64,000 nt of DNA from the NCBI GenBank assembly GCA_012960465.1, contig DUBF01000151.1:1-64000 (forward strand). Reading direction: 5' to 3'. Of the stretch, positions 54,605 to 64,000 are shown piece by piece. Made by a program: the position numbers and the translations under genes. The DNA is from Rhodospirillales bacterium (GTDB taxonomy: Bacteria > Pseudomonadota > Alphaproteobacteria > Rhodospirillales > UBA2165). The first letter of the stretch is position 1. Every line of letters begins with the position of its first letter. The notes beneath the pieces were generated by a model. That model was not told the DNA's origin. It worked only from the letters and a program-made list of their open reading frames with translations, and searched no databases.

Positions 54605-55353
54605 TGCAACGTTATAAACTGACGCTTGAATATGATGGCTCAGGTTTTGTTGGCTGGCAGAGGCAAATTAACGGCCTCGGTGTTCAAGAGGCTATAGAGC
54701 AGTCTATTGAGAGTTTTTGTGGAGAATCTGTGACAGTTTTTGGTTCTGGAAGGACAGATGCTGGTGTTCATGCAATGGCTCAGGTGGCTCATTTTGATAT
54801 TAAAAAGGTTACTGATAGTGATACGGTTCGCGATGCACTTAATTATTATTTGAAAAAGGGTACTATTTCAGTATTGGCTGCGGAAGCCGTAAGCCAAGAT
54901 TTTCATTCGCGTTTTTCGGCTACCAACCGTTCTTACCTCTATCGTATTGTTAGTCGACGTGGACCAATTACATTTGACAGTGGGCGTGTTTGGTGGGTTC
55001 CAGCAAATCTTGATGTTGTTGCTATGCGTCAAGCTTCTCAGGTCCTAGTAGGAAAACATGATTTTTCAACTTTTCGGGCAGCTGAATGCCAAGCCGACGG
55101 CCCGGTGAAAACGTTGGATGAAATACGTGTTGATCAAGCACCTTATCCGGGTGGCCTTGAAATCCGAATACATGTTCGCGCAAAATCCTTTCTATATCAT
55201 CAAGTCCGAAACTTTGCAGGTTCGTTAAAATTAGTTGGCGAAGGTCGTTGGTCAATTAATGACTTTGAAACGGCTTTTAAGGCTACAGACCGAAGTCAAG
55301 GTGGTCCAACAGCTCCGCCTGAAGGTTTGTATTTTGTTAAAGTTGCCTATTAA
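54604..55353 (+). CDS. truA: tRNA pseudouridine(38-40) synthase TruA
   Basis: Pseudouridine synthase of 249 residues modifying the tRNA anticodon arm. The catalytic Asp is in GSGRTDAGVHAMAQ near residue 55. YDGSGFVGWQRQ at the N-terminus and FLYHQVRNFAGSLKLVGEG near 200 are other family motifs. Its ATG overlaps the fmt stop by one base. It is the last gene of the def-fmt-truA operon; AT-rich sequence without a clear hairpin follows. Confidence 0.96.
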   Translation: MQRYKLTLEYDGSGFVGWQRQINGLGVQEAIEQSIESFCGESVTVFGSGRTDAGVHAMAQVAHFDIKKVTDSDTVRDALNYYLKKGTISVLAAEAVSQDFHSRFSATNRSYLYRIVSRRGPITFDSGRVWWVPANLDVVAMRQASQVLVGKHDFSTFRAAECQADGPVKTLDEIRVDQAPYPGGLEIRIHVRAKSFLYHQVRNFAGSLKLVGEGRWSINDFETAFKATDRSQGGPTAPPEGLYFVKVAY

Positions 55354-55431
55354 CTCGTTGATAGCTAAATATTTTTTTGTTTATTATTAAAAATATACTA
55401 GAAATTTTATAACCAAGCTAAAAGGTGCGAT

Positions 55432-56832
55432 TTGAAAATAAGCTCTTCTAAAATTGCGTTTATACCTATATTCTTAATAAGTGTAATAATATTTTTTTTA
55501 CCTCCGCCGGTGGGAATTGACACTCAGGTAATGAAGGGGGCTGCAGTAATTATTTTGGCCATCGGACTTTGGTCTACTGCAGTTTTACCAGCTTCTTTTG
55601 GCTCATTAATTTTTTTATTTGTAACAGTCGTGTTGGCTATTGCCCCGCCAACGATTGTGTTTTCTGGATTTCATTCGGAAGCAACTTGGTTAGTTTTTGG
55701 CGGTCTAATTTTTGGCTTGGGGGTAAAGCGGACGGGTCTCGATACCCGCCTTGTTCGCTCTTTATTAGTGAATTTCCCCAAAGCCTATATTGCAATGATC
55801 TATGGGGTTTTTTGGATTGGGACTTTTCTTGCCTTTATAATTCCATCTGCGTCGGGTCGGGTTGCCGTGCTGGTACCTATAATGGCAGCCTTGGCGAAAG
55901 AGGTGGGTTTTGGTGATGATCCATTGAGTTTGGGAAAGGGCCGGACTGGTTTAATTTTGGCGGCTTCAATGGGTACGATGGTTCCGGCATTTAATATTCT
56001 ACCTGCTAATGTACCCAACATGGCGCTCTACGGTGCCGCCGACAGTGTTCTGAATATTCAACTTACTTTTACCGAGTATTTGTTACTGAATTTTCCTGTT
56101 ATGGGATTTTTTCCTTTATTGGTATATCCAGCAGTTATTGCTTTATTATTTTGGGATGTCCCAATTTACCAAGAGCCAAAACAAGAAAGTAAGCTTTGGA
56201 GTGGGGAGGAGAGGCGTCTACTAATAATTTTATTAATCGCATTAGTTCTATGGATAACCGATAGTTTTCACGGTATTTCTCCAGCCTGGGTTTCGCTTGG
56301 GGCCGCAATTGTTTGTTTGCTTCCCCGTATAGGCATGCTTTCTTCTAGTGTTCTTGGTGGTGAGATTAATTATAGTCCAGTGTTATTTTTAGCAGGAGTG
56401 ATTGGTCTGGGTGCAGTGGCTAATCATGTCGGACTGGGAACTTTAATAGCGGAAAATATTTTAAGTATACTAGATCTCCAAAAAGGCGCTGATTTTCAGA
56501 ATTTTGCATCTATTTCAATTACAAGCATGATTGTTGGCTTGTTTACGACAATGCCTGCCCAACCGCCAATAATGGTGGCTATGGCCTCTGTGCTAGCTGA
56601 GGCAACTGGGTGGTCACAAATGAGTGTAATTATGACTGCTATAACCGCTTGGGGAGTGTTTCCATTTTTTTATCAAGCGCCTCCGGTCGTTGTTGCAGTT
56701 GCACTGGGGAACTTGAGGATTTCTGATGTGACAAAAATGCTCGTAGTATATATGGTAATTGGCATTTTATTGAAATTACCTTTGCATTTTGTTTGGGGTC
56801 AATACGTTGGAAAGTTTGTTGCTGTTAACTAA
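55432..56832 (+). CDS. SLC13-type (DASS) anion permease
   Basis: Inner-membrane transporter of 466 residues with 11-12 predicted helices of the divalent anion:sodium symporter group. Each half has a polar hairpin near a substrate site: IPSASGRVAVLVPIMAALA in the first (about 140-158) and TTMPAQPPIMVAMASVLAEATG in the second. The substrate may be a dicarboxylate, sulfate or another anion; the SNT motif typical of citrate/succinate carriers is replaced by PSASGR and MPAQPP, so the specificity is open. The start is TTG 55432 with a weak ribosome site. It is probably transcribed alone. Confidence 0.83.
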   Translation: MKISSSKIAFIPIFLISVIIFFLPPPVGIDTQVMKGAAVIILAIGLWSTAVLPASFGSLIFLFVTVVLAIAPPTIVFSGFHSEATWLVFGGLIFGLGVKRTGLDTRLVRSLLVNFPKAYIAMIYGVFWIGTFLAFIIPSASGRVAVLVPIMAALAKEVGFGDDPLSLGKGRTGLILAASMGTMVPAFNILPANVPNMALYGAADSVLNIQLTFTEYLLLNFPVMGFFPLLVYPAVIALLFWDVPIYQEPKQESKLWSGEERRLLIILLIALVLWITDSFHGISPAWVSLGAAIVCLLPRIGMLSSSVLGGEINYSPVLFLAGVIGLGAVANHVGLGTLIAENILSILDLQKGADFQNFASISITSMIVGLFTTMPAQPPIMVAMASVLAEATGWSQMSVIMTAITAWGVFPFFYQAPPVVVAVALGNLRISDVTKMLVVYMVIGILLKLPLHFVWGQYVGKFVAVN

Positions 56833-56884
56833 CACTTGTAATTCATTGATCCTATTTATTAAGTGTCATTCTAACCGCATTAAA

Positions 56885-57325
56885 TTAATTAAGATTGATT
56901 AAATGGGATTTAACGATCTCCTTTAAATTTTTCGGCATAATTGCAGAACGCCGTTTTTTCATATCAAAATAAACTTCTGATGTGGTTTGAGTTGCGCAAT
57001 GAATGCCAGTATCAGCATTATACATTCGCTGTTCGTGGGTCATACTTTTATTACCCATTTTTGACCAAGCACCTTTTATTTCCATTAACTGACCTGCAGT
57101 AATCTCGTGGACAAAGTCGATCGAAATGTTTGCAACTACTACACCCATCCCATTTTGGGTAAGATCACTTTGTTTGATACCGATATGGCGCCACATTTGA
57201 AAACCACCGTCATCGAAGAAGTGTGCATAGAAGCGAACGTTTAAATGTCCGTAGTGATCACAATGACGGGGTAGTACGATACCGCGATATGTAACAAACC
57301 AATCCTCAACTTCTTTATTGTTCAT
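56885..57325 (-). CDS. Hot-dog thioesterase, 4-hydroxybenzoyl-CoA thioesterase family
   Basis: Cytoplasmic acyl-CoA thioesterase of 146 residues. RHCDHYGHLNVRFYAHFFDDG (about 19-40, given as landmarks) is the family motif with Asp and His/Asn near the active site, comparable with DxxGHVNNxxY in YbgC-type enzymes. The specific acyl-CoA is unknown. It starts at ATG 57325, 10 bp after the upstream membrane-protein gene, at the end of a leftward run that begins with the dap genes. Confidence 0.85.
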   Translation of the reverse strand: MNNKEVEDWFVTYRGIVLPRHCDHYGHLNVRFYAHFFDDGGFQMWRHIGIKQSDLTQNGMGVVVANISIDFVHEITAGQLMEIKGAWSKMGNKSMTHEQRMYNADTGIHCATQTTSEVYFDMKKRRSAIMPKNLKEIVKSHLINLN

Positions 57326-57335
57326 AGTTTATACC

Positions 57336-57923
57336 TTAAATAACATGGAGTGTTCGTTGTGTGATTGCACTGATAATAATACTGAGTATTAAATCAAGAA
57401 CAACAATCCCGGCAGCAATACCAACTGAAACTTCAAGCGCGGTCTTGGTTATAAAGTATGTATATAAGAAGACGAGGCCTAGCAGACAAAGACCAATTAA
57501 GGTAGCTGCAGTGCCATGAATAAGGTGTACCTCGACTAATATAGCGAACGGTAAATAGATAAAATTTTGGAGTACTGAAGCCCAATTATATATAACGATA
57601 TAGCGAACAAATTTTTGACCGTTGCCAAGCATGTTGGTTATGTAATTAATTATTAGGGGAAATGCTATCCACCCTATGACGTAGGCAATTACATAAATGG
57701 CCACAAAGCGTGGAAAATTGATATCACTATCGCTTACCGCATAGCGAACGTTAAGAAGGAGCGTAAATATAGGTGCAACTATTATTGCCGCGGTAAAAGA
57801 TCGCCAAAACCCTAAATGTGAGATGTTAAAATAGCTCATACCATTTTTATCCCCAAAGGCTAGTCGGATTGTACCATAGAGTGAGCTTGATATTTCTCCT
57901 ATTGGGGCTCTAATGGATGCCAT
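57336..57923 (-). CDS. Integral membrane protein, function unknown
   Basis: Protein of 195 residues that I do not recognise beyond being membrane-embedded. About five hydrophobic helices are visible, near 38-60, 72-95, 108-132, 135-155 and 160-185. The first 35 residues are cytoplasmic. The layout is Yip1-like. It starts at ATG 57923, only 3 bp from the dapE stop, and the thioesterase starts 10 bp after it, so it is part of the dap transcript. Linkage with dapD-dapE hints at a housekeeping gene. Confidence 0.72.
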   Translation of the reverse strand: MASIRAPIGEISSSLYGTIRLAFGDKNGMSYFNISHLGFWRSFTAAIIVAPIFTLLLNVRYAVSDSDINFPRFVAIYVIAYVIGWIAFPLIINYITNMLGNGQKFVRYIVIYNWASVLQNFIYLPFAILVEVHLIHGTAATLIGLCLLGLVFLYTYFITKTALEVSVGIAAGIVVLDLILSIIISAITQRTLHVI

Positions 57924-57926
57924 AAA

Positions 57927-59087
57927 TTAAGTATTCTTTTTAAAGAATTGTTCAAGGACGGCCGAGTATATTTTAGTTAATGACTCTAGATCTTTAATTG
58001 CCACACATTCATTCGATTTATGCATCGTCTTACCAATTAAGCCAAATTCTGCAACTGGGCAATAATCTTTAATAAACCTGGCATCGGACGTTCCGCCGGT
58101 TGTACTGAGCTCTGGTGTCTTCCCGGTCACTGATTCTACCGCCTGCGAAATGATATCACTTAGGTCCCCAGGGGGCGTTAAAAAACTCTCACCCGAAACA
58201 TAAATATCTAGTTCATAATCCAGATTTATTGCATCAAGCGCACTTCGTAACAGTTTATCGAGAGTTGTTGAATTATGAAGATCATTATATCGGATATTGA
58301 AGACAGCTTTTGCCTTTGCTGGTATTACATTTGTTGCTGAATTACCCACGTCAACCGTTGATACTTGTATTGTTGACGCCTGAAAATGATTGGAACCATT
58401 ATCTAACGTTAGATTAGTAAGCGTGGTTAACATATTAACCAGTATATGGATTGGATTTTTTGCTAGATGGGGGTAAGCGGTGTGGCCTTGTACTCCATTG
58501 ACTGTCAGCGTTCCATTTAAACTACCTCGGCGGCCAATTTTAATCATCTCGCCAAGGCTGTTTGGGTTAGTTGGTTCTCCCACTATGCATGCATCGAAGA
58601 CTTCGCCCTCAGATTCTGCCCATTCAAGCAATTTACGTGTGCCATTTATTGCAGGACCTTCCTCATCGCCTGTAATTAGGAGGGAGATTGATCCACCAAA
58701 ATCAGGTCCGTAGGTATTAAGAAAGCGAGAGGTGGCTTCGACAAAGCATGCTATGGCTGTTTTCATATCAGATGCACCCCGGCCATACAGAATTCCATCG
58801 ATTACTTCACTGCCAAAAGGATCTATTGTCCAACTCTCTTCGTCGCCAACAGGAACCACATCTGTATGTCCTGCAAAGCAGAAGTTTGGAGCAGAGTTTC
58901 CAAGTCGTGCATAAAGGTTCTGGATATCTGGGGTATTTTTATCAGAAAAATTTTTGCTATGACAAGAAAATCCGAGATCCGCTAATACTGTTTCTAGTAT
59001 TTTTTGTGTGCCCCCGTCCTCTGGTGTTACGCTGGGACATTTGATTAGAGAACGAGAGAGATCTAAAGCATTTATTTGATCGGGCAC
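57927..59087 (-). CDS. dapE: Succinyl-diaminopimelate desuccinylase
   Basis: Zinc-dependent M20 peptidase-family enzyme of 386 residues, next-to-last step towards meso-diaminopimelate and lysine. Metal and catalytic motifs are [11 protein letters not shown] near 71-81, [14 protein letters not shown] near 105, and [11 protein letters not shown] near 140 (catalytic Glu pair). The C-terminal [10 protein letters not shown] and [12 protein letters not shown], with the final His ligand, are DapE-specific. It follows dapD (9-bp gap) on the same strand and precedes an unknown membrane-protein gene by 3 bp. Confidence 0.95.
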   Translation of the reverse strand: MPDQINALDLSRSLIKCPSVTPEDGGTQKILETVLADLGFSCHSKNFSDKNTPDIQNLYARLGNSAPNFCFAGHTDVVPVGDEESWTIDPFGSEVIDGILYGRGASDMKTAIACFVEATSRFLNTYGPDFGGSISLLITGDEEGPAINGTRKLLEWAESEGEVFDACIVGEPTNPNSLGEMIKIGRRGSLNGTLTVNGVQGHTAYPHLAKNPIHILVNMLTTLTNLTLDNGSNHFQASTIQVSTVDVGNSATNVIPAKAKAVFNIRYNDLHNSTTLDKLLRSALDAINLDYELDIYVSGESFLTPPGDLSDIISQAVESVTGKTPELSTTGGTSDARFIKDYCPVAEFGLIGKTMHKSNECVAIKDLESLTKIYSAVLEQFFKKNT

Positions 59088-59096
59088 GGAAATTAT

Positions 59097-59948
59097 TTAA
59101 TCTCTTAATAAATCATTTATAGAAGTTTTAGAGCGTGTCTGTTCGTCAACCGTTTTTACAATTACAGCACAATAGAGGCTGGGCCCGGGTGTCCCATCGG
59201 GCAAGTTGTTCCCGGGCAGTGAGCCTGGCACCACAACCGAATAAGCTGGTACATGTCCTTTATGGATTTTGCCAGTTTCTCGGTGGATAATTTTTGTCGA
59301 GGCCCCAATGAAGACGCCCATGGAAAGGACAGCACCAGTTTGAACAATAACGCCTTCCGCAACTTCAGAGCGGGCTCCGATGAAACAATTATCTTCGATG
59401 ATGACGGGATCGGCTTGCAAGGGTTCCAGGACACCCCCAATGCCAACGCCACCTGAAATATGGCAGTTTTTTCCAATTTGTGCACATGAACCAATGGTTG
59501 CCCACGTATCAATCATTGACCCTTCACCAACATATGCGCCAAGGTTCACAAATGATGGCATTAAAACGGCACCTGGTGCAATAAAGGCCGAATGTCGAAC
59601 AACACAATTTGGCACGGCTCGAAATCCCGCACTAGAGAATTCCTTTTTGGTCCATCCGGAGAATTTAGAGGGCACTTTGTCCCACCAATTACCATCCCCG
59701 GCGCTATTGTTGATAATTTCCATGTCATTTAAACGAAATGATAACAAGACAGCCTTTTTCAGCCACTGGTTAACTTGCCAAGCAAATTCTTGACCCTTCT
59801 TTGGTTCGGCGACGCGTTCCTCACCGTTATCTAAAAGATTAAGCGCAGTTTCAACGGCACTACGAATGTCGCCTGTCGTTTCTGCATTTATGCTGTCGCG
59901 GGCGTCCCAAGCAGCATCGATAGCATTTTGTAATTCTTGGTTATTCAC
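59097..59948 (-). CDS. dapD: Tetrahydrodipicolinate N-succinyltransferase
   Basis: Acyltransferase of about 283 residues, a left-handed beta-helix trimer using succinyl-CoA in the lysine and peptidoglycan precursor pathway. The beta-helix runs from about 110 to 240, with [28 protein letters not shown] and [12 protein letters not shown]. The N-terminal globular domain begins [16 protein letters not shown] choose GTG 59948, which gives [14 protein letters not shown] and fits the family; the frame is open to TTG 59999 but the added 17 residues are basic and atypical. dapE lies 9 bp downstream. Confidence 0.95.
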   Translation of the reverse strand: MNNQELQNAIDAAWDARDSINAETTGDIRSAVETALNLLDNGEERVAEPKKGQEFAWQVNQWLKKAVLLSFRLNDMEIINNSAGDGNWWDKVPSKFSGWTKKEFSSAGFRAVPNCVVRHSAFIAPGAVLMPSFVNLGAYVGEGSMIDTWATIGSCAQIGKNCHISGGVGIGGVLEPLQADPVIIEDNCFIGARSEVAEGVIVQTGAVLSMGVFIGASTKIIHRETGKIHKGHVPAYSVVVPGSLPGNNLPDGTPGPSLYCAVIVKTVDEQTRSKTSINDLLRD

Positions 59949-60036
59949 TGGTTTTTTTGCCTTTTTTATTTTTAAATAAGGTCCGGAATGTGCGGTCAAA
60001 GGGCGGTTATGTCAATGGCGATATTAGTTGTTAGCG

Positions 60037-60711
60037 TTAATTACCTGTAATCATAGCAAGCCATTGGGATAAGTTATCTGTCGTATAATTGGGTTTGATC
60101 GTGTCAATTCCATTATGAGCCCAAGTTTGGCCCGTTTTTACCCAAACTGTTTTCATACCCAACTTGGCAGCGGGTATTAAATTACGGGCCATGTCTTCTA
60201 CCATAATAGCTTTTTTAGGATTAATATTGAATTTGTCTATAAACTGGGAATAAATTTCAGGGGCAGGTTTAGGGATATAATCAGCATCAACGATATCAAA
60301 AATATTTTCTATGTGACGATCTATTTCTAAGTATTTGATGACCCGTTCGGCGTAATTTGTTGTCGCATTGGTAAATATGATTTTATGTTTGGGGAACGCG
60401 TCTAGTGCATTTGCCATCACTTTGTCAGGCTTAATATTTGAGAAATCTATGTCATGTACATAGTCGAGATAGGGCCCTGGATCCATGTTATGACATTCCA
60501 TCATACCGCGCAGTGTTGTACCATGTTCTCGAAAGAAGCTTTTTTGGACTTTATAGGCTTCTGAAGCCGGTATTTTTAGAAACTCTGAAACATAATCACA
60601 CATGCGTTTATCAATTTGACCAAATAAATTAATTGATGAGTGATATAGCGTATTATCTAGATCAAAGATCCAAGTTTCAATATCACGGAATTCGACCGAT
60701 AGTTTGTTCAT
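60037..60711 (-). CDS. HAD-family pyrimidine 5'-nucleotidase
   Basis: Haloacid-dehalogenase phosphatase of 224 residues, of the SDT1/PPNT type that dephosphorylates pyrimidine mononucleotides. The catalytic Asp pair is in WIFDLDNTLYHS (about 14-25), motif II is IFTNATTNY, and motifs III/IV are PKPAPEIYSQF and MVEDMARNLIPAAKLG. It starts at ATG 60711. It lies between argB and dapD on the same strand, the usual place for this gene in alphaproteobacteria. Confidence 0.88.
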   Translation of the reverse strand: MNKLSVEFRDIETWIFDLDNTLYHSSINLFGQIDKRMCDYVSEFLKIPASEAYKVQKSFFREHGTTLRGMMECHNMDPGPYLDYVHDIDFSNIKPDKVMANALDAFPKHKIIFTNATTNYAERVIKYLEIDRHIENIFDIVDADYIPKPAPEIYSQFIDKFNINPKKAIMVEDMARNLIPAAKLGMKTVWVKTGQTWAHNGIDTIKPNYTTDNLSQWLAMITGN

Positions 60712-60744
60712 AAATCTGACCTTGATTAGTTGGCAATTACTAAT

Positions 60745-61653
60745 TTAACTTGCTTCGATGAGCGTTCCTGCACCATGTTCTGTGAAGAGTTCTAATAGTA
60801 AAGCGTGGGGCACCCTGCCATCTATAATAACTGCAGCATCGACACCTTTTTCTACGGCATTCACGCATGTCTCAACTTTAGGAATCATGCCGTCTTGTAT
60901 TGTTCCGTTATCAATTAACCCTCTGGCTTTTTTGGAGTCCATTTTTTCAATCAAGTTCCCTTTTGCATCGAGGACACCAGCTACATCAGTTAGTAATAAA
61001 AGTCGGCTTGCTGACATGGCAGAAGCAATTGAGCCAGCAGCTGTATCAGCATTAATGTTATAGGTTTCGCCTTTATCACCAGAACCGATAGGTGCGATCA
61101 CAGGAATAATATCAGTTTCTTTAAAAACTTCGAGTAAATGCGTGGCTATACTTTTAGGCTCTCCGACAAATCCTAGATCAAGAATTTTTTCAATATTGGA
61201 ATCTGGATCACGTTTGGTTCGCCGAGCTTTAGTGGCACGGATGAGATTACCATCTTTGCCAGAAAGGCCAACAGCTAAGCCGCCGGCATGATTAATTGCC
61301 GCTGCGATTTGTTTATTGATTTTACCGGCCAAAACCATTTCAACTACTTCAACGGTTGCAGCATCCGTAACTCTTAGGCCATCGACGAAAGAGGATTGTA
61401 TTTTTAATCGGTCCAACATTTCCGCTATTTGTGGCCCACCGCCATGAACGACGATCGGGTTGATACCAACGTGATTCAATAGAACAATATCGTTCGCAAA
61501 AAGTTCTGCTAAGTCAGGATTTCCCATAGCGTGTCCGCCATACTTAACAACGAATGTCTCCCCAGTATGGCGCCGCATATATGGCAACGCCTCACCAAGT
61601 ATTGCTGCTTGGGCATGTGATTTTTTCTTTAAGTTATTATCCGTTTTTGCCAT
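60745..61653 (-). CDS. argB: Acetylglutamate kinase
   Basis: Second enzyme of arginine biosynthesis (302 aa), phosphorylating N-acetylglutamate. Conserved parts are VKYGGHAM near 38-45 (catalytic Lys), [15 protein letters not shown] near 66-80, [15 protein letters not shown] near 203-217 and [10 protein letters not shown]. The long N-terminal helix ([25 protein letters not shown]) is that of hexameric, arginine-sensitive enzymes, so feedback inhibition is likely. It starts at ATG 61653 downstream of yihA. ArgG is encoded 10 kb away. Confidence 0.96.
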   Translation of the reverse strand: MAKTDNNLKKKSHAQAAILGEALPYMRRHTGETFVVKYGGHAMGNPDLAELFANDIVLLNHVGINPIVVHGGGPQIAEMLDRLKIQSSFVDGLRVTDAATVEVVEMVLAGKINKQIAAAINHAGGLAVGLSGKDGNLIRATKARRTKRDPDSNIEKILDLGFVGEPKSIATHLLEVFKETDIIPVIAPIGSGDKGETYNINADTAAGSIASAMSASRLLLLTDVAGVLDAKGNLIEKMDSKKARGLIDNGTIQDGMIPKVETCVNAVEKGVDAAVIIDGRVPHALLLELFTEHGAGTLIEAS

Positions 61654-61740
61654 CGTTCTGCACTTAATTTTATAATTGTATTCCGCACCTTTAATTTTAG
61701 CCTACCAATATACAAATAACCAATAATTTAAATTATTTGA

Positions 61741-62385
61741 TTATTTTTTTATTTTAGCAAGTGAGGCGAGTGCGGTTCTTAGTGGTTCGATCCCCTGAGA
61801 CTTAAACGAGCTTGTTACCATAATATTAGGGTGAGCTGCGACATGTTTTGCTGCTTCTTTATGGGTCTTCGCTAGTAATTTTTCCATATCTAATGCTTTT
61901 ACTTTATCACATTTTGTAAAAATAATTTGATAGCCAATAGCAGCAGCATCCATTAAATCCATTGTCTCCTGGTCTGTTGTTTTCAATCCATGCCGTGAAT
62001 CTATTAATAAACAAACACGTCTTAATTGAACCCGGCCTCTAAGATAATCTTTTATTAGCTGGGTCCAATTTTCGACAACTGATTTTGTAGCCCGAGCATA
62101 GCCATAACCTGGTAGGTCTGCTAGCATAATTCTTTCACCAAGATTAAAAAAATTTATTTGCTGGGTTCGTCCTGGTGTATTGGATGTACGGGCAAGATTT
62201 TTATGACTAGTAAGGGCATTCAAAAGACTGGATTTACCCACGTTGGATCGTCCCGCAAAGGCAACCTCTGGTAATTGGCCATCGGGAAGTTGGTCAAAGG
62301 AAGCCGCACTGATTAAGAAATCACATTTCTGTGAGAATAATAATCTCCCTACTTCTAGGTTAGGCTCTTCCATAGTTTTATCCAT
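61741..62385 (-). CDS. yihA: Ribosome biogenesis GTPase YihA/YsxC
   Basis: EngB-family GTPase of 214 residues needed for large-subunit assembly. The G motifs are visible: G1 GRSNVGKSSLL near 47-57, G2 TSNTPGRTQ, G3 DLPGYGYA near 94, G4 FTKCDK near 154 and G5 TSSFKSQG. It starts at ATG 62385, 33 bp downstream of yidC; argB follows after an 87-bp AT-rich gap. yidC-yihA-argB is a conserved alphaproteobacterial order. Confidence 0.95.
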   Translation of the reverse strand: MDKTMEEPNLEVGRLLFSQKCDFLISAASFDQLPDGQLPEVAFAGRSNVGKSSLLNALTSHKNLARTSNTPGRTQQINFFNLGERIMLADLPGYGYARATKSVVENWTQLIKDYLRGRVQLRRVCLLIDSRHGLKTTDQETMDLMDAAAIGYQIIFTKCDKVKALDMEKLLAKTHKEAAKHVAAHPNIMVTSSFKSQGIEPLRTALASLAKIKK

Positions 62386-62418
62386 AATTCCAACCTAATC
62401 GGTTTAAAACTACATTAT

Positions 62419-64000
62419 TTAGCTCTTTTTTGGATTACCGATAGGTGCCCCAGCTTTGCGCATTATAATATATTGTTGTAGGACGGAGAGTGCATTATTC
62501 CAGGCCCAGTAGATAACTAATCCAGCTGGAAAGCGAGCCAGCATGAATGTGAACATAATAGGCAGAAACATAAAGATTTTGGCCTGCATTGGGTCTGGTG
62601 GGGGTGGATTTAATTTCTGCTGGATGTACATGGTGACACCCATAATGATAGGCCAAATTCCAATTGCCATAATTTCAGGTGGGGTCCAATTAATTAGTCC
62701 GAACAGATTGAAAGGCGTCATCGGATCAGCTGCTGATAAATCTTTAATCCAACCATAGAACGGCGCATGTCGTAACTCGATGGTTACAAATACTACTTTA
62801 TAAAGCGCAAAGAATACTGGGATTTGTGGTAAAATAGGCAAACATCCGGCAGCGGGATTAGCCTTTTCCCTTTTATACAATTGCATGACTTCTTGATTCA
62901 TTTTTGCTTTATCATCTTTAAAGCGTTCGCGTATTTTTACCATTTGTGGTTGGAGTAATTTCATTTTACCCATAGCTCGATAAGATTTATTTGCTAATGG
63001 GAAAAACGCAAGCTTGATTAGAATTGTAAGTAATAAAATAGACAATCCCATATTACCCAGATAATTGGTAAAATATACGAGGGCAAAGAAAATGGGTTTT
63101 GTAAGAAATTCAAACCAACCCCAATCAATTGCTAAATCAAAACGAGAAATATTTAACTGATCGCGATAATCGAGAATTAGCTGTGCTTCTTTAGCGCCCG
63201 CAAAGAGTTTGCTATTGGCTTGTGCTGCGGTGCCGGGTGAAATTATCTGAGCGTCGCTGCGAAAATCAACTTGATAATTATCCATTCCCTTTTGGATTTG
63301 ATCGGAGAAACGCGTATCTATATTAGAGTTTTGATCTGGGATCAAAGCTGTTAGCCAATATTTATCGGTAATCCCAATCCAGCCGCCTTTAGACTTCTTT
63401 TGGATTAATTTATCCTCTTGGATTTCATCATAGTCTATTTCTTTCAGGACATCGTCGAAAATACCCAACATACCTTCGTGTAAAATATAAAAATCTGTTA
63501 TTTCGGGCGTGCCAGTTCTTGATAGACGACCAAAAGGGTATACTGTTGCTGATTTAGTGCCATTATTTTCAACGCGCTGGTTAATAGTAAACATAAAATT
63601 AGCATCGAGCGAAATCTCTTGAATGAACTTTACCCCATCAGGGTTTTGCCACGTTAATTTTACTGGTGTTCTTGGCGTCAATGTTTGGTTATCAGATTTC
63701 CAGACGGTGTTTGCATTAGGAACTTGTGTGTCACCGGATACCCAGCCAAAGTCGGCATAATAAGGTTTGGTGCTACCGTATGGTAAAAGCAGAGAAATAT
63801 TCTTACTTTCAGGCTGAATCGTTTCCCGATAATTTGTCAACGTTAGGTCATCTATTCTAGCCCCAACTAAAGAGATAGAGCCGGTTACTCTTTTGGATTC
63901 TATTTTTAACCGCGGCGTCGCGGTTAAAGCTTTTTTCAAGGCTTCTGCTTCTGCCGTAACGGAATTGATACCTGGTATTGGAACAGACATTCCCGGCACA
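62419..64000 (-). CDS. yidC: Membrane protein insertase YidC (5' end beyond the window)
   Basis: YidC of the Gram-negative type, lacking its N-terminal signal-anchor helix because the gene runs off the right edge; about 527 codons are present of an expected 560-610. The large periplasmic beta-sandwich domain spans roughly the first 290 residues present. The conserved insertase core follows: TNYLGNMGLSILLLTILIKLAFFPL, the cytoplasmic helical hairpin (MKLLQPQMVKIRERFKDDKAKMNQEVM), GCLPILPQIPVFFALYKV and a final helix pair, ending in KAGAPIGNPKKS. The hydrophilic groove Arg is expected in the first core helix region. The GTG at the edge is not the true start. Confidence 0.95.
   Translation of the reverse strand, partial: VPGMSVPIPGINSVTAEAEALKKALTATPRLKIESKRVTGSISLVGARIDDLTLTNYRETIQPESKNISLLLPYGSTKPYYADFGWVSGDTQVPNANTVWKSDNQTLTPRTPVKLTWQNPDGVKFIQEISLDANFMFTINQRVENNGTKSATVYPFGRLSRTGTPEITDFYILHEGMLGIFDDVLKEIDYDEIQEDKLIQKKSKGGWIGITDKYWLTALIPDQNSNIDTRFSDQIQKGMDNYQVDFRSDAQIISPGTAAQANSKLFAGAKEAQLILDYRDQLNISRFDLAIDWGWFEFLTKPIFFALVYFTNYLGNMGLSILLLTILIKLAFFPLANKSYRAMGKMKLLQPQMVKIRERFKDDKAKMNQEVMQLYKREKANPAAGCLPILPQIPVFFALYKVVFVTIELRHAPFYGWIKDLSAADPMTPFNLFGLINWTPPEIMAIGIWPIIMGVTMYIQQKLNPPPPDPMQAKIFMFLPIMFTFMLARFPAGLVIYWAWNNALSVLQQYIIMRKAGAPIGNPKKS

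Noticed and set aside
1-64000. CRISPR arrays, tRNA or rRNA genes, IS elements or prophage
   Set aside because: I found no regularly spaced repeats, cloverleaf-like sequences, transposase or phage genes in any intergenic region I read; small degraded elements could still be missed without a search.

Overview
The window comes from the chromosome of an AT-rich (roughly 40% G+C by eye), Gram-negative, probably free-living alphaproteobacterium. The evidence is the gene order yidC-yihA-argB-pyrimidine 5'-nucleotidase-dapD-dapE, the def-fmt-truA operon, an IalB-family protein next to rlmN, an ScfR-type regulator divergent from isocitrate lyase, an RHH_4 protein and a ROSE-like leader on a small heat-shock gene. 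The many exporters and permeases (four EamA/DMT, three MFS, one SLC13-type) and the scattered organic-acid genes fit a heterotroph living on dissolved organic matter. I cannot name a genus. Coding density is high. I see no rRNA, tRNA, CRISPR array, insertion sequence or prophage.

Layout. 0.1-5 kb: a fused 5-oxoprolinase/hydantoinase and a convergent MFS exporter. 5-9.3 kb: a large AsmA-family envelope protein. 9.3-12.6 kb: RHH_4 protein, a divergent CobD/CbiB-like membrane protein, then SCO1, a YcgN-like protein and a YgjP-like metallopeptidase. 12.7-17.4 kb: VOC protein and sulfatase, ChaC, a 41-codon enoyl-CoA hydratase remnant, a secreted coiled-coil protein, and Hsp20 with a ROSE-like leader and a terminator. 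17.6-28.8 kb: an accessory metabolic stretch with two DMT exporters, a D-lactate-dehydrogenase-type flavoprotein, a D-2-hydroxyacid dehydrogenase, an HpaB-type hydroxylase, an MFS exporter, a gamma-carbonic anhydrase with a CoA-transferase, a J-domain protein and an overlapping pair of MaoC hydratases. 28.9-36.2 kb: BI-1, the YbbP/YbbA ABC system with divergent TesA, a FIST sensor-like protein, LMW-PTP and a sirtuin. 36.4-44.8 kb: tandem DMT transporters, acetoacetyl-CoA synthetase, an MFS carrier, a TrmH-family methyltransferase, IalB, RlmN and an unknown membrane protein. 44.8-52.9 kb: ScfR/AceA, a FAD monooxygenase, ArgG, a degenerate KdsB-like protein and RmuC. 53-64 kb: def-fmt-truA, an SLC13 permease, then a leftward block of a thioesterase, an unknown membrane protein, dapE, dapD, a nucleotidase, argB, yihA and yidC (cut by the window edge).

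Functional links. ChaC and the 5-oxoprolinase could together recycle glutathione through 5-oxoproline, although they are not adjacent. Acetoacetyl-CoA synthetase, isocitrate lyase with ScfR, the CoA-transferase and the MaoC pair point to growth on short-chain acids entering as CoA esters. ArgG and ArgB give arginine, and DapD and DapE give diaminopimelate and lysine. Def, Fmt and TruA handle translation initiation and tRNA modification, and YidC and YihA handle membrane insertion and ribosome assembly.

No clearly new multi-gene system stands out. The observations most worth a second look are the MaoC pair in which one partner lacks the catalytic Asp, the KdsB-like protein that has lost signature residues, the CobD-like protein lacking its family's conserved polar motif, the ROSE-like thermometer, two candidate operators (a perfect 18-bp palindrome and the aceA inverted repeat), and the enoyl-CoA hydratase fragment beside chaC.
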